A stretch of DNA of 64,000 nt, from the NCBI RefSeq assembly GCF_025979705.1, contig NZ_CP110136.1:1178001-1242000 (forward strand), given 5' to 3'. The stretch is from Hymenobacter sp. YIM 151858-1. Lineage in GTDB: Bacteria; Bacteroidota; Bacteroidia; Cytophagales; Hymenobacteraceae. A model generated the notes under the pieces. It did no database searches. It had not been told where the DNA came from and was given only the letters and a program-made list of their open reading frames with translations. Positions 32,698 through 41,476 of the stretch are shown here, piece after piece; positions within the stretch are counted from its first letter, which is position 1; each line of letters starts with the position of its first letter. The position numbers were made by a program, and so were the translations under genes.

Positions 32698-33977
32698 AGC
32701 GAAGCCAGGCGCAGCGTTACGGCCCGGGCGTGGGCGCGCAAACCTTCGGCTTCGGCCATGGCTTCCACCACCGGACCTAGGGCCCGCAGCCCCGCCGGCG
32801 TGATGCGCTGGAATGTAATTTTCTTCACGAACGAATCGAGCGATACGCCGCTGTAGTTGCGGGCGTAGCCGTTGGTGGGCAGCGTGTGGTTGGTGCCCGA
32901 GGCGTAGTCGCCGGCCGCTTCCGGCGTGAGATGACCTAGGAACACCGAGCCGGCGCTGGTTACGCCCGCAGCCAGAGCCTCGGCGTTTTCAACGGCCAGA
33001 ATCAGGTGCTCGGGCGCATACTGGTTCGAGAACAGCAACATTTCCTCGGGGGTGCGCAGCAGAATGGCCCGGCTTTCGCGCAAGGCCAGGGCGGCTACTT
33101 CGTGGCGCGGCAGCTCGGCTAGCTGGCGTTGTACTTCGGCGGTTACTTGCTCGAGCACGCGCGGCGAGTTGGAAAGCAGCACCACCTGCGAATCGGGGCC
33201 GTGCTCGGCCTGGCTGAGCAGGTCGGCCGCCACAAACACGGGGTTGGCGGTTTCGTCGGCAATTACCAGCACTTCCGAAGGGCCAGCCGGCATATCGATA
33301 GCCACGCCGCGCTGGGCGGCAAGTTGCTTGGCGGCGGTTACGTAGCGGTTGCCGGGACCAAAGATTTTATCGACGGCGGGTACGCTGGTAGTACCGCCGG
33401 TAAGCGCGGCCACGGCCTGCGCGCCGCCGGCTTTGATAATGGTGCCGATGCCCAGCAGCTCCGCCGTGAACAGAATCACGGGGTTAATGGAGCCATCTTT
33501 GCCGGGAGGCGTGCACAACACGATTTCGGGGCAGCCAGCCAGGCGGGCGGGTACGCCGAGCATCAGCAACGTGCTGAACAACGGCGCCGTGCCTCCGGGG
33601 ATGTACAAGCCCACGCGCTGCACGGGCACCGAGCGGCGCCAGCACTCCACGCCGGGCATGGTTTCGAGGCGTAGCTCGGCTTCGCGCTGGGCCGAGTGAA
33701 ATCGTTCGATGTTTTGGTAAGCCTGCCGGATGGCGGCCTGCAAGTCGGCGGGTACCTGGGCAATGGCGGCGCGTACTTCTTCGGGCGATACGCGCAGGCT
33801 ACCTAGGGCTGCGCCGTCGAGCACGGCGGCATAGTGCAGCAGGGCCTCGTCGCCGCGCTCTCGCACATCGTCGAAGATTTCGCGCACCCGCTGCTCCACC
33901 TGCTTCGCTTCGCCTTGGGCCGGTCGCTGCTGCAAAGCAGTCCACTCGGCCGGCGAAGGATATTGAATGATTTGCAT
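32685..33977 (-). CDS. hisD: Histidinol dehydrogenase
   Basis: This 430-residue zinc enzyme oxidises histidinol to histidine in two NAD steps. Recognisable segments are GLYIPGGTAPLFSTLLMLGV, DKIFGPGNRYVTAAKQLA, DMPAGPSEVLVIAD, DLLSQAEHGPDSQVVL, NQYAPEHLIL, SVFLGHLTPEAAGDYASGTN and HTLPTNGYARNYSGVS. The zinc ligands and catalytic Glu/His pair (APEHL) are in these blocks. The C-terminal LKEE and the stop lie inside a palindrome arm. Confidence 0.97.
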   Translation of the reverse strand: MQIIQYPSPAEWTALQQRPAQGEAKQVEQRVREIFDDVRERGDEALLHYAAVLDGAALGSLRVSPEEVRAAIAQVPADLQAAIRQAYQNIERFHSAQREAELRLETMPGVECWRRSVPVQRVGLYIPGGTAPLFSTLLMLGVPARLAGCPEIVLCTPPGKDGSINPVILFTAELLGIGTIIKAGGAQAVAALTGGTTSVPAVDKIFGPGNRYVTAAKQLAAQRGVAIDMPAGPSEVLVIADETANPVFVAADLLSQAEHGPDSQVVLLSNSPRVLEQVTAEVQRQLAELPRHEVAALALRESRAILLRTPEEMLLFSNQYAPEHLILAVENAEALAAGVTSAGSVFLGHLTPEAAGDYASGTNHTLPTNGYARNYSGVSLDSFVKKITFQRITPAGLRALGPVVEAMAEAEGLRAHARAVTLRLASLKEE

Positions 33978-33984
33978 TTTTCAG

Positions 33985-34105
33985 GGCTTAGGTATTAGGG
34001 GTTAGGGCTTGGTTGTCAGGGTTCAGAAATTCGGTTTGCGGGTTTGCGCCTGGTGAAATTCACGGCGCCCAACGCTACCACCTAAACCCTAACACCTAAC
34101 CCCTA
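33985..34105. repeat. Imperfect palindrome of TTAGG words between hisG and hisD
   Basis: The core arms TAGGGGTTAGG (33996-34006) and its complement (34095-34105) pair exactly, within longer imperfect arms of TTAGG/CCTAA words. The left arm shares TTAGGTATTAGG with the hisH-hisA spacer. Confidence 0.78.
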
Positions 34106-34957
34106 TCAACTAATCATTTTCTCGATGGGCAACACCAGAATGCCTTCGGCGCCTACGGCTTTCAGCTGATCGGTAACATGCCAGAAGTCGTCCTCATTCA
34201 CCACCGATTGCACCGACACCCAGCCTTGCTCGGCCAGCGGCGTAACCGTGGGCGACTTGATGCCTGGCAGCAGCGCCTTCACGGCATCGAGCGAGGCCAC
34301 GGGGGCGTTCAGCACAATGTACTTGTTGCGGCGGGCGCGGCGCACGGCCTGCATCCGAAACTGCAGCTGCTCCAGCAGGGCCTGCTTTTCGGGCGAAAGC
34401 GCGCGGTTGGCAATCAGCACGGCTTCGGAGCGGAATACGGTTTCCACCTCGCGCAGGCCGTTGCCCAGCAGCGTCGAGCCCGACGACACGATGTCGCAGA
34501 TGGCGTCGGCCAGCCCAATGCTCGGGGCAATTTCCACGGAGCCACTGATGGTGTGCAGGTTGGCTTGTACGCCGTGCCCGGCCAGGTACGTGCCCAGGAT
34601 TTGCGGGTACGAGGTAGCAATGTTCTTGCCCTGCAAATCGGCCACCGAGGCGTAGGCCTCGCCGCGCGGCACGGCCAACGACAGGCGGCACTTGCTGAAT
34701 CCCAGGGGCTCTACCTCCAGCTCGGGCAGGCCGGCTTCTACCAGCACGTTCTGGCCTACCACGCCTAGGTCGGCCACGCCATCCTGCACGTAGCCGGGAA
34801 TGTCGTCGTCGCGCAGGTAAAGGATTTCGAGGGGGAAGTTGGTGGCTTCGGTTTTGAGCTTGTAGGAGGAGCTAACGAAGCTAATGCCACACTCGCGAAT
34901 CAAGGACAAAGAGTCTTCGCTGAGGCGGCCCGATTTCTGGATTGCCAGACGGATCAT
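34106..34957 (-). CDS. hisG: ATP phosphoribosyltransferase, long form
   Basis: This 283-residue enzyme catalyses the first step of histidine synthesis. It starts MIRLAIQKSGRLSEDSLSLI and contains DDDIPGYVQDGVADLGVVGQ and DIVSSGSTLLGNGL, the PRPP-binding loop. The last 75 residues (PTVTPLAEQGWVSVQSVV and on) are the ACT-like regulatory domain of the long form, so it should be a hexamer inhibited by histidine and needs no HisZ. It is the first structural gene, preceded by a 180-base leader after the leader peptide. Confidence 0.96.
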   Translation of the reverse strand: MIRLAIQKSGRLSEDSLSLIRECGISFVSSSYKLKTEATNFPLEILYLRDDDIPGYVQDGVADLGVVGQNVLVEAGLPELEVEPLGFSKCRLSLAVPRGEAYASVADLQGKNIATSYPQILGTYLAGHGVQANLHTISGSVEIAPSIGLADAICDIVSSGSTLLGNGLREVETVFRSEAVLIANRALSPEKQALLEQLQFRMQAVRRARRNKYIVLNAPVASLDAVKALLPGIKSPTVTPLAEQGWVSVQSVVNEDDFWHVTDQLKAVGAEGILVLPIEKMIS

Positions 34958-34995
34958 GAACAGGAAACAGTAACAACGGGAAACGACGCCAGCTA

Positions 34996-35012
34996 GCAGC
35001 CGCAACGGCTGC
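34996..35012 (-). other. Hairpin in the hisG leader
   Basis: A perfect 7-bp stem GCAGCCG/CGGCTGC with a 3-base loop lies about 40 bases before the hisG start. The RNA after it is U-rich but interrupted (TTTCCCGTTGTTACTGTTTCC), so this is only a weak terminator candidate for the attenuator. Confidence 0.45.
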
Positions 35013-35104
35013 ACGAGTACGCAGAACGCCAGAAATTGAAAAGGGTGCCGGGTGCGGTAAGCCTAGGTGGGTTACGCAATTGCCAAACCGGCTGGGGCGA
35101 CGTA

Positions 35105-35160
35105 GGTTCGGACCGTAGCCGAACACTTATACGTAATTTATTCCTCTCCCGTGGAGGAAT
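35105..35160 (-). promoter_or_regulatory. Hairpins at the end of the his leader peptide (attenuator region)
   Basis: A perfect 7-bp stem ATTCCTC/GAGGAAT (35140-35160) lies directly after the five His codons and covers the leader stop codon. A second stem GTTCGG/CCGAAC (35105-35123) follows. A ribosome stalled at the His run would cover or disturb the first stem, as expected for attenuation. Confidence 0.6.
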
Positions 35161-35251
35161 GGTGGTGATGATGGCCGGCATGCCCGTGTGCGGCAGCCCA
35201 ACGCGGGGCAACCGGCAACAAGGTGGTGCGCAATAAAGCAGCTAGGGGCAT
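35138..35251 (-). CDS. hisL: Histidine operon leader peptide
   Basis: A 37-codon frame starts at ATG 35251 (MPLAALLRTTLLPVAPRW), continues AAAHGHAGHHHHHSSTGEE and stops at 35138-35140. Seven of 37 residues are His, five in a row (codons at 35159-35173). It lies 14 bases downstream of a TACCTTTG promoter box and 180 bases upstream of hisG, with hairpins right after the His run. This is the layout of the enteric hisL attenuator: low histidyl-tRNA stalls the ribosome at the His codons and changes the RNA fold. Its position in front of a full his operon makes chance unlikely. The translation start and regulatory action are inferred. Confidence 0.82.
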   Translation of the reverse strand: MPLAALLRTTLLPVAPRWAAAHGHAGHHHHHSSTGEE

Positions 35252-35270
35252 GCGGCAGGAATGAGTTGCG

Positions 35271-35278
35271 CAAAGGTA
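35271..35278 (-). promoter_or_regulatory. TACCTTTG promoter of the his operon
   Basis: TACCTTTG on the minus strand matches the Bacteroidota -7 box. A TTG about 22 bases further upstream fits the -33 element. The predicted start of transcription, near 35264, is just before the leader peptide ATG. Confidence 0.7.
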
Positions 35279-35438
35279 AACAGCGGAACGATTTTCGCAA
35301 GTGCCGTTTTTTTCGCGCCGGCCGAAAGTTAACGCTCACATGATGATGTGGTTTTAAACTCTCGCGCTTTCGGCTTGTCGTATCTTGGCACCAGAAACCT
35401 CGCCCCGAACGTTGCTACCCCACCACCTGCATCAGCTT

Positions 35439-36299
35439 ATGTCGCGCGTATTATGTTTTCTTCTGGCGTTAGGGTTGTGTATAGCGGTTGCCCAGGCGCA
35501 GCAGTTTACGCTGCCGCAAGCCAGCCCCCATGCCCTCGTCAGCCAAACCGTGGGCCTTACCGAAATAGCCGTTGATTACCATACGCCCGCCGTCCGCAAC
35601 CGCGCCATTTGGGGCCAACTAGTGCCCTACGACCAGGTGTGGCGCGCCGGGGCCAACGAAAACACGGTTATTTCCTTCTCCGATTCGGTGCGCATCGGTA
35701 CCCAAACCGTGCCGGCCGGCAAGTACTCGCTGTTCGTGCTACCATCGGCCGAGCACGACTGGCAGTTTATCCTGAACAAGGTAACCACCCACTGGGGCGC
35801 CGAGGGCTACGACGCCAAAAACGACCAGCTGCGCGTGCCCGTGATGCCCGAGCAAACCGCCATGCACGAAACCCTGGTGTACTGGTTTTCCGACGTGCGG
35901 CCCAACTCGGCCAAGCTGAATTTGTCGTGGGAGCAGAAAACCATTTCCGTCGTCATCCGCACCAACGTGCACGCCAAGGTGCTTAGCGCCATGCAAACGG
36001 CCCTAACCGAGCGCCCCAACGATGCGCAGCTGCTGGCCCAGGCTGCCGATTACCTCATCCAGAACCGGCTGGAGGCCGAATTGGCGCTGCGCTACATCAA
36101 CCGGGCCATTGAGCTGAACGACAGCTACACCAACAACTGGCTGAAAGCCCGCCTGATGGCCCAAAAGGAAGATTACCTGACAGCTGTAGAAATTGCCCGC
36201 CGCGCTATCAAAATGGGCGATAAAGACGACGAATCGTTCAAGCATCAGCTGCCCAACATGCGCCTGGCCCTTACCGAATGGCAGTCGAAAGCCTACTAG
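35439..36299 (+). CDS. DUF2911 protein with TPR-like tail
   Basis: This 286-residue protein has a signal peptide (MSRVLCFLLALGLCIAVAQA). The DUF2911 domain covers about residues 22-180: SPHALVSQTVGLTEIAVDYH, RAIWGQLVPYDQVWRAGANE, the FSDSV strand and PAGKYSLFVLP. The rest is helical with TPR-like repeats (EAELALRYINRAIELNDSYT). DUF2911 proteins are common secreted or periplasmic proteins in Bacteroidota with no known function. The chosen start gives a proper signal peptide. Confidence 0.88.
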   Translation: MSRVLCFLLALGLCIAVAQAQQFTLPQASPHALVSQTVGLTEIAVDYHTPAVRNRAIWGQLVPYDQVWRAGANENTVISFSDSVRIGTQTVPAGKYSLFVLPSAEHDWQFILNKVTTHWGAEGYDAKNDQLRVPVMPEQTAMHETLVYWFSDVRPNSAKLNLSWEQKTISVVIRTNVHAKVLSAMQTALTERPNDAQLLAQAADYLIQNRLEAELALRYINRAIELNDSYTNNWLKARLMAQKEDYLTAVEIARRAIKMGDKDDESFKHQLPNMRLALTEWQSKAY

Positions 36300-36320
36300 G
36301 CTTCCCTAGGTTCTCCGACG

Positions 36321-36348
36321 AAAAAAGGCCGCATGAGCGGCCTTTTTT
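36321..36348. terminator. Bidirectional intrinsic terminator
   Basis: The stem AAAAAAGGCCGC/GCGGCCTTTTTT with a 4-base loop lies between convergent genes (DUF2911 and TonB receptor). A- and T-runs on both sides allow it to work both ways. Confidence 0.93.
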
Positions 36349-36372
36349 CGTGCGGGGCATCTGGGCTTCGGC

Positions 36373-38904
36373 CTAAAACCGGGCAATTACCCGCAGGTTG
36401 ATGACGCGCTGCGACAGGTAATTGGGCACGCCGTAGGTGGTACCGTTCAGGTCCTGAATGTAGCTGTAGCCGGCCACGTTGTTGGCCGCCAGCACGTTCA
36501 GGATTTCCAGACCCATCCAAATGCTTTCGGGTTCGTAAAAGCGCCGCTGCTGATCGGTGCGCAGGCTCAGCACTTTGGAAAACCCTAGGTCGACGCGCTT
36601 GTAGCTGCGGGTGAGCTTGCTGGTACCGCGCAGCTCGGGCAAACCCGGCGGGCTGAACGGCAGGCCCGTGCCGAAAACCACGTTCACGTAGCCGCGCACC
36701 GAGGGGTTGTCGGGCAAATGGTCCTGGAAGAATATGCCCAGGTTCAGGCGCTGGTCGCTGGGCCGCCGGATGTAGCCCTTTTCCTTGCGGCCGACGATGT
36801 TACCTAGGGAGTCGTACTGCGTGATGAAGTCGCCGCGCAGGTTTTCGCGGGTGGTCAGCACGCCCAGGCTAAACCACGATTCGGCCCCGCGCACAAACTC
36901 GCCGCTGAAGCGCGCATCGAAGCCGGCGGCGTAGGCCGTGGCCAGGTTCTGGCCGAAGTAGCGCAGGCGCACGTTGTCGACGTCGTACGGAATAACGTCG
37001 GTGAGGTACTTAAAATACGCTTCGGTCGTGAGCTGAAACGGGCGGCCGGCAGCTTTCAGGCGATACTCGCTTCCGACGATAAAATGCGCGGAGCGTTGGG
37101 CCCGCAGGTCGCGGTTGAGCACGCCCAGCTGGTTGCGCAGCTCGCGGTAAAACGGCGGCTGGTAGTACAAGCCCGCGGCCGCTTTGTACGACAGCCGCGG
37201 GTTGCGGCGGCTGATGGCCGAATACTGCACCCGCGGGCTTACCGTGAGCTGGTTGTTGACGGACCAATAGTGCAAACGTACCCCGTAGGTAAGCGTCCGC
37301 AACGAATCGAGCCGCCACGTGTGCTGCCCGTAGCCCTGCACCCGCGCCGATTCAAGGTTCAGATCGGTGCGCAGGCGCGTGAAACGCTGGGCCGGCACAA
37401 AGTCGGCCGAGTCGACAAACGCGTACTCGTCGAGGCGGTCGTCGATGTTCTCGCGCCCGCCCTTCAGCCCGAAGCGCAGCGTGTGCCGCTCCGAGGGTTG
37501 GTAGGTGGTGCGCGCTTCGAGGGTGGCCAGCCAGGCATCGAGGCGGTTGCGCGAGTGGTCGAAGCGTGAGCCCACGTTGCGCTGCCGCACGGCCTGGTTA
37601 AACGTGCGCGAGCTAGGGTCGCGGTCGATATCGGCCAGGCGGTACGCAGCCTCTACATCCCGAAACTCCCATTCGCGCGTAAGCAGGCCGCCGGCCAGCA
37701 GCTCGGCGGTGAGACGGGGCGTGAAGTGGTGCGTCAGGTTCAGGCCGCCCTGGTACGTATCGTACTGCATGCGCTCGTAGCCGGCGTAGCCGATAAACAG
37801 GCGCTGAAACTCGTTGGTACCGGTGCTGAAGGTAACCTGCCCGCTCTGGGGCGCAAACCGAAAGTTGTTGCGCGCCGCCGAGGCCAGCAGCCCCAGGCTG
37901 GTGCGCTGCAGGTCGTCTTTCGGACCTAGGGCGGCGCGCACGTACACTTGCCCATCCACAAACGTGGGGTCGTAAGCGCCCTGGGCGCCGCGCAACGAGC
38001 GCAGCACGTACTGCGCGTTTTTGTAGCGCGCACCGGCCAGGTAGCTTACCCGCCCCGATTTCGAAACCGACTCGACGTGCGCCGCCCCGCCTACCAGGCT
38101 GCCCGTTACCGATGCGGCCGGGCGCGTGGGCTGTTTGTACTCGATGTTGAGCACCGAGGAGAGCTTATCACCGAAGCGCGGCTGCCACCCGCCGGAAGTG
38201 AAATCGACGCGCTCCACAAGGTCGGGGTTCACGAAGCTCAGGCCCTCCTGCTGCGCTGCCGTTACCAGAAACGGCCGGTAAATCTCGATGCCGTTGACGT
38301 AAACGAGGTTTTCGTCGTAGTTGCCGCCGCGTACCGAGTAGGTGCTCGTCAGCTCGTTGTTGGCCACCACGCCCGGCAGCGTCGTCAGTACTTTATTAAA
38401 GTCGCCGAATGCCGAGGGTACTTCCTTGATGGCGCGCGGGTCGAGCTGCGTCAGGCTGATTTGCTCGCGCGTGTCTTCGCCGCGCTGCCCGCGCACCGTT
38501 ACGTTATCAATGGTGCGGGCGCTGCTTTGCAGCGTGAGACGCAGGGTTGCCCGGCCGTCGCTAAGCTCTTCCGCCGTGAGGCTGCGCCGCAGCGTGGTGT
38601 AACCTAGGCGGCGCACCACCAGTACCAGCGGCTGGCCGGCGGGCGGGCGGGCTACCGTCAGCCGAAATTCGCCGGCTTCGTTGGTGTTGGTGCCCCCGGC
38701 CTGGCCCTCTACGGCTACGGCTACCTGCTCCAGGGCGCGGCCGTTGGCTTCGTACACGGTGCCGCTGAGCTCCACGGTTGCCGCGGGTTGCTGCTGGGCA
38801 AAGCCCGCAGTAACGGATACCGCAGCCGCAGCCGGCAAGCACAATAAGCCCCGCACCACTACCACCGACCACCCGTGCTTTCGACGACGACGACTTGCGC
38901 CCAT
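36373..38904 (-). CDS. TonB-dependent receptor with CarboxypepD_reg-like domain
   Basis: This 843-residue outer-membrane protein has a signal peptide near residues 12-37, then a carboxypeptidase-regulatory-like beta domain (VELSGTVYEANGRALEQVAV, residues about 44-130). A plug follows (FGDFNKVLTTLPGVVANNEL, TYSVRGGNYDENLVYVNGIE), then a 22-strand barrel ending VINLRVIARF with a C-terminal aromatic residue. It is not SusC-like in length and has no SusD partner. It is likely a transporter of a siderophore, vitamin or small peptide, but the ligand is unknown. Its start codon overlaps the rpe stop by one base (TAATG). Confidence 0.88.
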   Translation of the reverse strand: MGASRRRRKHGWSVVVVRGLLCLPAAAAVSVTAGFAQQQPAATVELSGTVYEANGRALEQVAVAVEGQAGGTNTNEAGEFRLTVARPPAGQPLVLVVRRLGYTTLRRSLTAEELSDGRATLRLTLQSSARTIDNVTVRGQRGEDTREQISLTQLDPRAIKEVPSAFGDFNKVLTTLPGVVANNELTSTYSVRGGNYDENLVYVNGIEIYRPFLVTAAQQEGLSFVNPDLVERVDFTSGGWQPRFGDKLSSVLNIEYKQPTRPAASVTGSLVGGAAHVESVSKSGRVSYLAGARYKNAQYVLRSLRGAQGAYDPTFVDGQVYVRAALGPKDDLQRTSLGLLASAARNNFRFAPQSGQVTFSTGTNEFQRLFIGYAGYERMQYDTYQGGLNLTHHFTPRLTAELLAGGLLTREWEFRDVEAAYRLADIDRDPSSRTFNQAVRQRNVGSRFDHSRNRLDAWLATLEARTTYQPSERHTLRFGLKGGRENIDDRLDEYAFVDSADFVPAQRFTRLRTDLNLESARVQGYGQHTWRLDSLRTLTYGVRLHYWSVNNQLTVSPRVQYSAISRRNPRLSYKAAAGLYYQPPFYRELRNQLGVLNRDLRAQRSAHFIVGSEYRLKAAGRPFQLTTEAYFKYLTDVIPYDVDNVRLRYFGQNLATAYAAGFDARFSGEFVRGAESWFSLGVLTTRENLRGDFITQYDSLGNIVGRKEKGYIRRPSDQRLNLGIFFQDHLPDNPSVRGYVNVVFGTGLPFSPPGLPELRGTSKLTRSYKRVDLGFSKVLSLRTDQQRRFYEPESIWMGLEILNVLAANNVAGYSYIQDLNGTTYGVPNYLSQRVINLRVIARF

Positions 38905-39599
38905 TAATTATCGGCCGTAATAGCGGCGGTAAGCTGGGCCCGCAAATCGGCCAGCGTGGCCACCGGGTCGGGCGAGTTGAACACGAACGAGCCGGCCACC
39001 AGCACGTCGGCCCCGGCCTCCACCAGGGGCACCGCGTTCTGTTGGTTTACGCCGCCGTCTACCTCAATCAGGGCTTCGGAGCCGCAATCGGTAAGAAGCT
39101 CTTTCAGCTCGGCTACTTTCTGCAGGGTATGCGGAATAAAGCTCTGGCCGCCAAAACCCGGGTTTACCGACATCACGCACACCAAATCCAGCTCGGCGGC
39201 AATATCCTGCAGCACCCAGGCCGGCGTGTGCGGGTTCAGGGCCACGCCGGCGCGGCAGCCCAGGCGCTTGATTTGCTGAACGACGCGGTGCAGGTGCGGG
39301 CACGCCTCGTAATGCACCGTAATTACCTCGGCGCCGGCATTGCGGAAAGCCTCTAGGTAGTTCTGCGGATCCTCGATCATGAGGTGCACATCGAGGGGCT
39401 GCTTGGCGTGGCGCTTAATGGCCTCGAGCACCGGAATGCCGAACGAGATATTCGGCACAAACCGGCCATCCATAACGTCGCAGTGCAGCCAGTCGGCGGC
39501 GCTGCCGGCAAGGCGCTCGGTTTCGGCTTGCAGATTGGCAAAATCGGCGGCCAACAGCGAGGGCGCCAGCAAGGGAGCAATTCGGCGGGAGGAACTCAT
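38904..39599 (-). CDS. rpe: Ribulose-phosphate 3-epimerase
   Basis: This 231-residue (beta/alpha)8 barrel interconverts ribulose-5-P and xylulose-5-P. It starts MSSSRRIAPLLAPSLLAADF. Metal and catalytic residues are in DWLHCDVMDGRFVPN, DVHLMIEDP and VMSVNPGFGGQSF; the final Asp is in LIEVDGGVN and the phosphate site is VAGSFVF. A TACCTTCG box (reverse of 39604-39611) lies just upstream, so the leader is very short. It is translationally coupled to the TonB receptor gene. Confidence 0.96.
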   Translation of the reverse strand: MSSSRRIAPLLAPSLLAADFANLQAETERLAGSAADWLHCDVMDGRFVPNISFGIPVLEAIKRHAKQPLDVHLMIEDPQNYLEAFRNAGAEVITVHYEACPHLHRVVQQIKRLGCRAGVALNPHTPAWVLQDIAAELDLVCVMSVNPGFGGQSFIPHTLQKVAELKELLTDCGSEALIEVDGGVNQQNAVPLVEAGADVLVAGSFVFNSPDPVATLADLRAQLTAAITADN

Positions 39600-39721
39600 G
39601 CCACGAAGGTAGTAAAGCCCTGAATAGGTTGCGGCTGAAGGTGCCCGCAATCGGGTGGGCATTGCCCACCTAGGGCGTGCGGCCGGTACGGTTTCGCCCG
39701 CGCTACCCGCCCTAGGTGAAA

Positions 39722-39762
39722 GCCGAAGCCCGGCACGCAAGGAGCGCGCCGGGCTTCGGAAA
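39722..39762. terminator. GC-rich terminator-like hairpin
   Basis: The stem CCGAAGCCCGGC/GCCGGGCTTCGG with a 13-base loop lies between the subtilase gene and rpe. There is no long T-run. It is probably the end of the leftward subtilase transcript. Confidence 0.6.
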
Positions 39763-39790
39763 AGACATCAGGTTGTATCCAACCGCCCGC

Positions 39791-41476
39791 TTATTGCTGC
39801 ACGAAGCGAACCGAGCGGGGCGGCGTACTGCTGCCGGCCTGCACCGTGCAAATGTATTCGCCCGGCTTGAGGCTGCCCAGGCGCAGCGGCACCCGCTCGC
39901 CCGACGAGGGCGCCAGCAGCATTTCCTTCACCAGGGCTCCTTTCGCATCGGTGATGCGCACGCGCAGGGGCTTGCGCCGAAACTCCTCGGGCAGCTGCAA
40001 GGCTAACTCGCGGCCGGCTGGGTTAGGGAAAATGCTCATCTCCCCGCCCGGGTTGTGGCTGCTTCTGGTTGACAGCGGATTGTTGGGGTGCAGCAGATTG
40101 TAGGCCCGCGTGAAGCTCGGGATGCCGTAGCCCTGCAGGTTGTCGGGGCGGTTGGCCTGGCTGGCGCTGCGCTGCAGCCACTCAATCACCTGCTGCGCCG
40201 AAAGCGTAGGATTGGCTTGCCAGAACCCGGCCGCCATGCCGGCCGTGATGGGGCACGCGTACGAAGTGCCGTTGCCGCGCTGCAGCACGTTGCCCGTGTT
40301 CACGATTACCGAGGCCACGCCTTGCGCCGCTACGTTGGGTTTGATGCGGCCATCGGCCGTGGGGCCAATGGAGCTGAAAACGGCCTGCTGGCGCAGCGAG
40401 TCAACGGCCCCCACCGTCAGCACCGAGTCGGCATCGGCGGGGGCGCCGATGTAGCGCCAGCCGTTGGCACCGTCGTTGCCGGCGGAGTTTACCACCAGTA
40501 TGCCGGTACGGGCGGCCATGGTAGCCGCGCGGCTGGCAATGGCGGTGCGCCCGTTCATATCCTGATACGAGTAGTCGCGCGAGGGCGCATCAAACGTGTT
40601 GTAACCCAGCGAAGAGCTGATGATATCTACGCCCACCGAGTCCGCGTACTCGGCGGCCAGCAGCCAGTTCACTTCCTCGATGTGCTGCTCCGAGCGCGTA
40701 TCCTCGGTTATCATCAGGTGGTAGCTGGCTTTGGGAGCCGTACCGATGAACGTGCCCGGCTGGTTGCCGGCCATGGTGGAAAGGCAGAGCGTGCCGTGGC
40801 TGCTTTTTTCGAACACCGATTTGTCGCGGTCAACAAAATCAAAAGTGCTCAGCAGGCGGCCTTCGCTGCGCATCGCCTGAAACACGCCCATCTGATCGAC
40901 GCCCGGAAACCCGGCATCGAACACGGCAATGTGCATGTTCTCGCCGCGGTAGCCGGCCTTGTGCATGGTTACGGCCCCGAGCATATCGGCCTGCCAGAAA
41001 CCCGGCCCGTAGCTGGGGTCGCGCTCGGCGGTGGTGCGGGCGGCAACTGTTGGCGCCGCCGTCGGCTGAGCCGGTGCGGTTTGGGCCGTGCGGTTGAGCG
41101 TATTGGCGGCCCGCACAAACGGCAGCCCCTGCAACCGACCTAGGGCCGCGGAGTCGCACTCCACCACCGCGGCATTAAACCACCGGGAGGTATACAGCAG
41201 GCGCACGCCGCTGGTGCTCTTTACCTGCGCCGTATAAGCCGGCGACACCGGCAAATCGCGCGCCTGCACGGCAATGCCCTGCCGCTGCCGGCGCTGCAGT
41301 GCCCGCTCCGATAAAAAATCGCGGGGCTGACTTACAGTAAAAGGCGTACCGGCTTTGTCCTTGAAATAAACGAGGTGCCGGCGTACGGTGGCCGTGGGGC
41401 GTTGCGGCGGCGTGGTGGCGTAGGCTACCGTACCGGCTACCAAGCCCAATACCACCCCCAGGGAAGAAATGCGCAT
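39791..41476 (-). CDS. Secreted S8 subtilisin-like peptidase with T9SS sorting tail
   Basis: This 561-residue protein starts MRISSLGVVLGLVAGTVAYA (signal peptide). A propeptide-like part covers residues about 28-130. The catalytic triad is Asp in IAVFDAGFPG, His in KSSHGTLC and Ser in GNGTSYACPITAG, with the oxyanion Asn in VNSAGNDG. The Ser motif is GTSYACP instead of the usual GTSMATP. The last 80 residues, from MSIFPNPAGRELALQLPEEF, form a type A type-IX-secretion sorting domain. The protein is therefore exported by T9SS and probably held at the cell surface. Substrate is unknown. Confidence 0.9.
   Translation of the reverse strand: MRISSLGVVLGLVAGTVAYATTPPQRPTATVRRHLVYFKDKAGTPFTVSQPRDFLSERALQRRQRQGIAVQARDLPVSPAYTAQVKSTSGVRLLYTSRWFNAAVVECDSAALGRLQGLPFVRAANTLNRTAQTAPAQPTAAPTVAARTTAERDPSYGPGFWQADMLGAVTMHKAGYRGENMHIAVFDAGFPGVDQMGVFQAMRSEGRLLSTFDFVDRDKSVFEKSSHGTLCLSTMAGNQPGTFIGTAPKASYHLMITEDTRSEQHIEEVNWLLAAEYADSVGVDIISSSLGYNTFDAPSRDYSYQDMNGRTAIASRAATMAARTGILVVNSAGNDGANGWRYIGAPADADSVLTVGAVDSLRQQAVFSSIGPTADGRIKPNVAAQGVASVIVNTGNVLQRGNGTSYACPITAGMAAGFWQANPTLSAQQVIEWLQRSASQANRPDNLQGYGIPSFTRAYNLLHPNNPLSTRSSHNPGGEMSIFPNPAGRELALQLPEEFRRKPLRVRITDAKGALVKEMLLAPSSGERVPLRLGSLKPGEYICTVQAGSSTPPRSVRFVQQ

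Noticed and set aside
35127-35339. A 70-codon leftward frame over the his leader
   Set aside because: It is in another frame than the His-rich leader peptide, starts upstream of the promoter box and has no conserved features.
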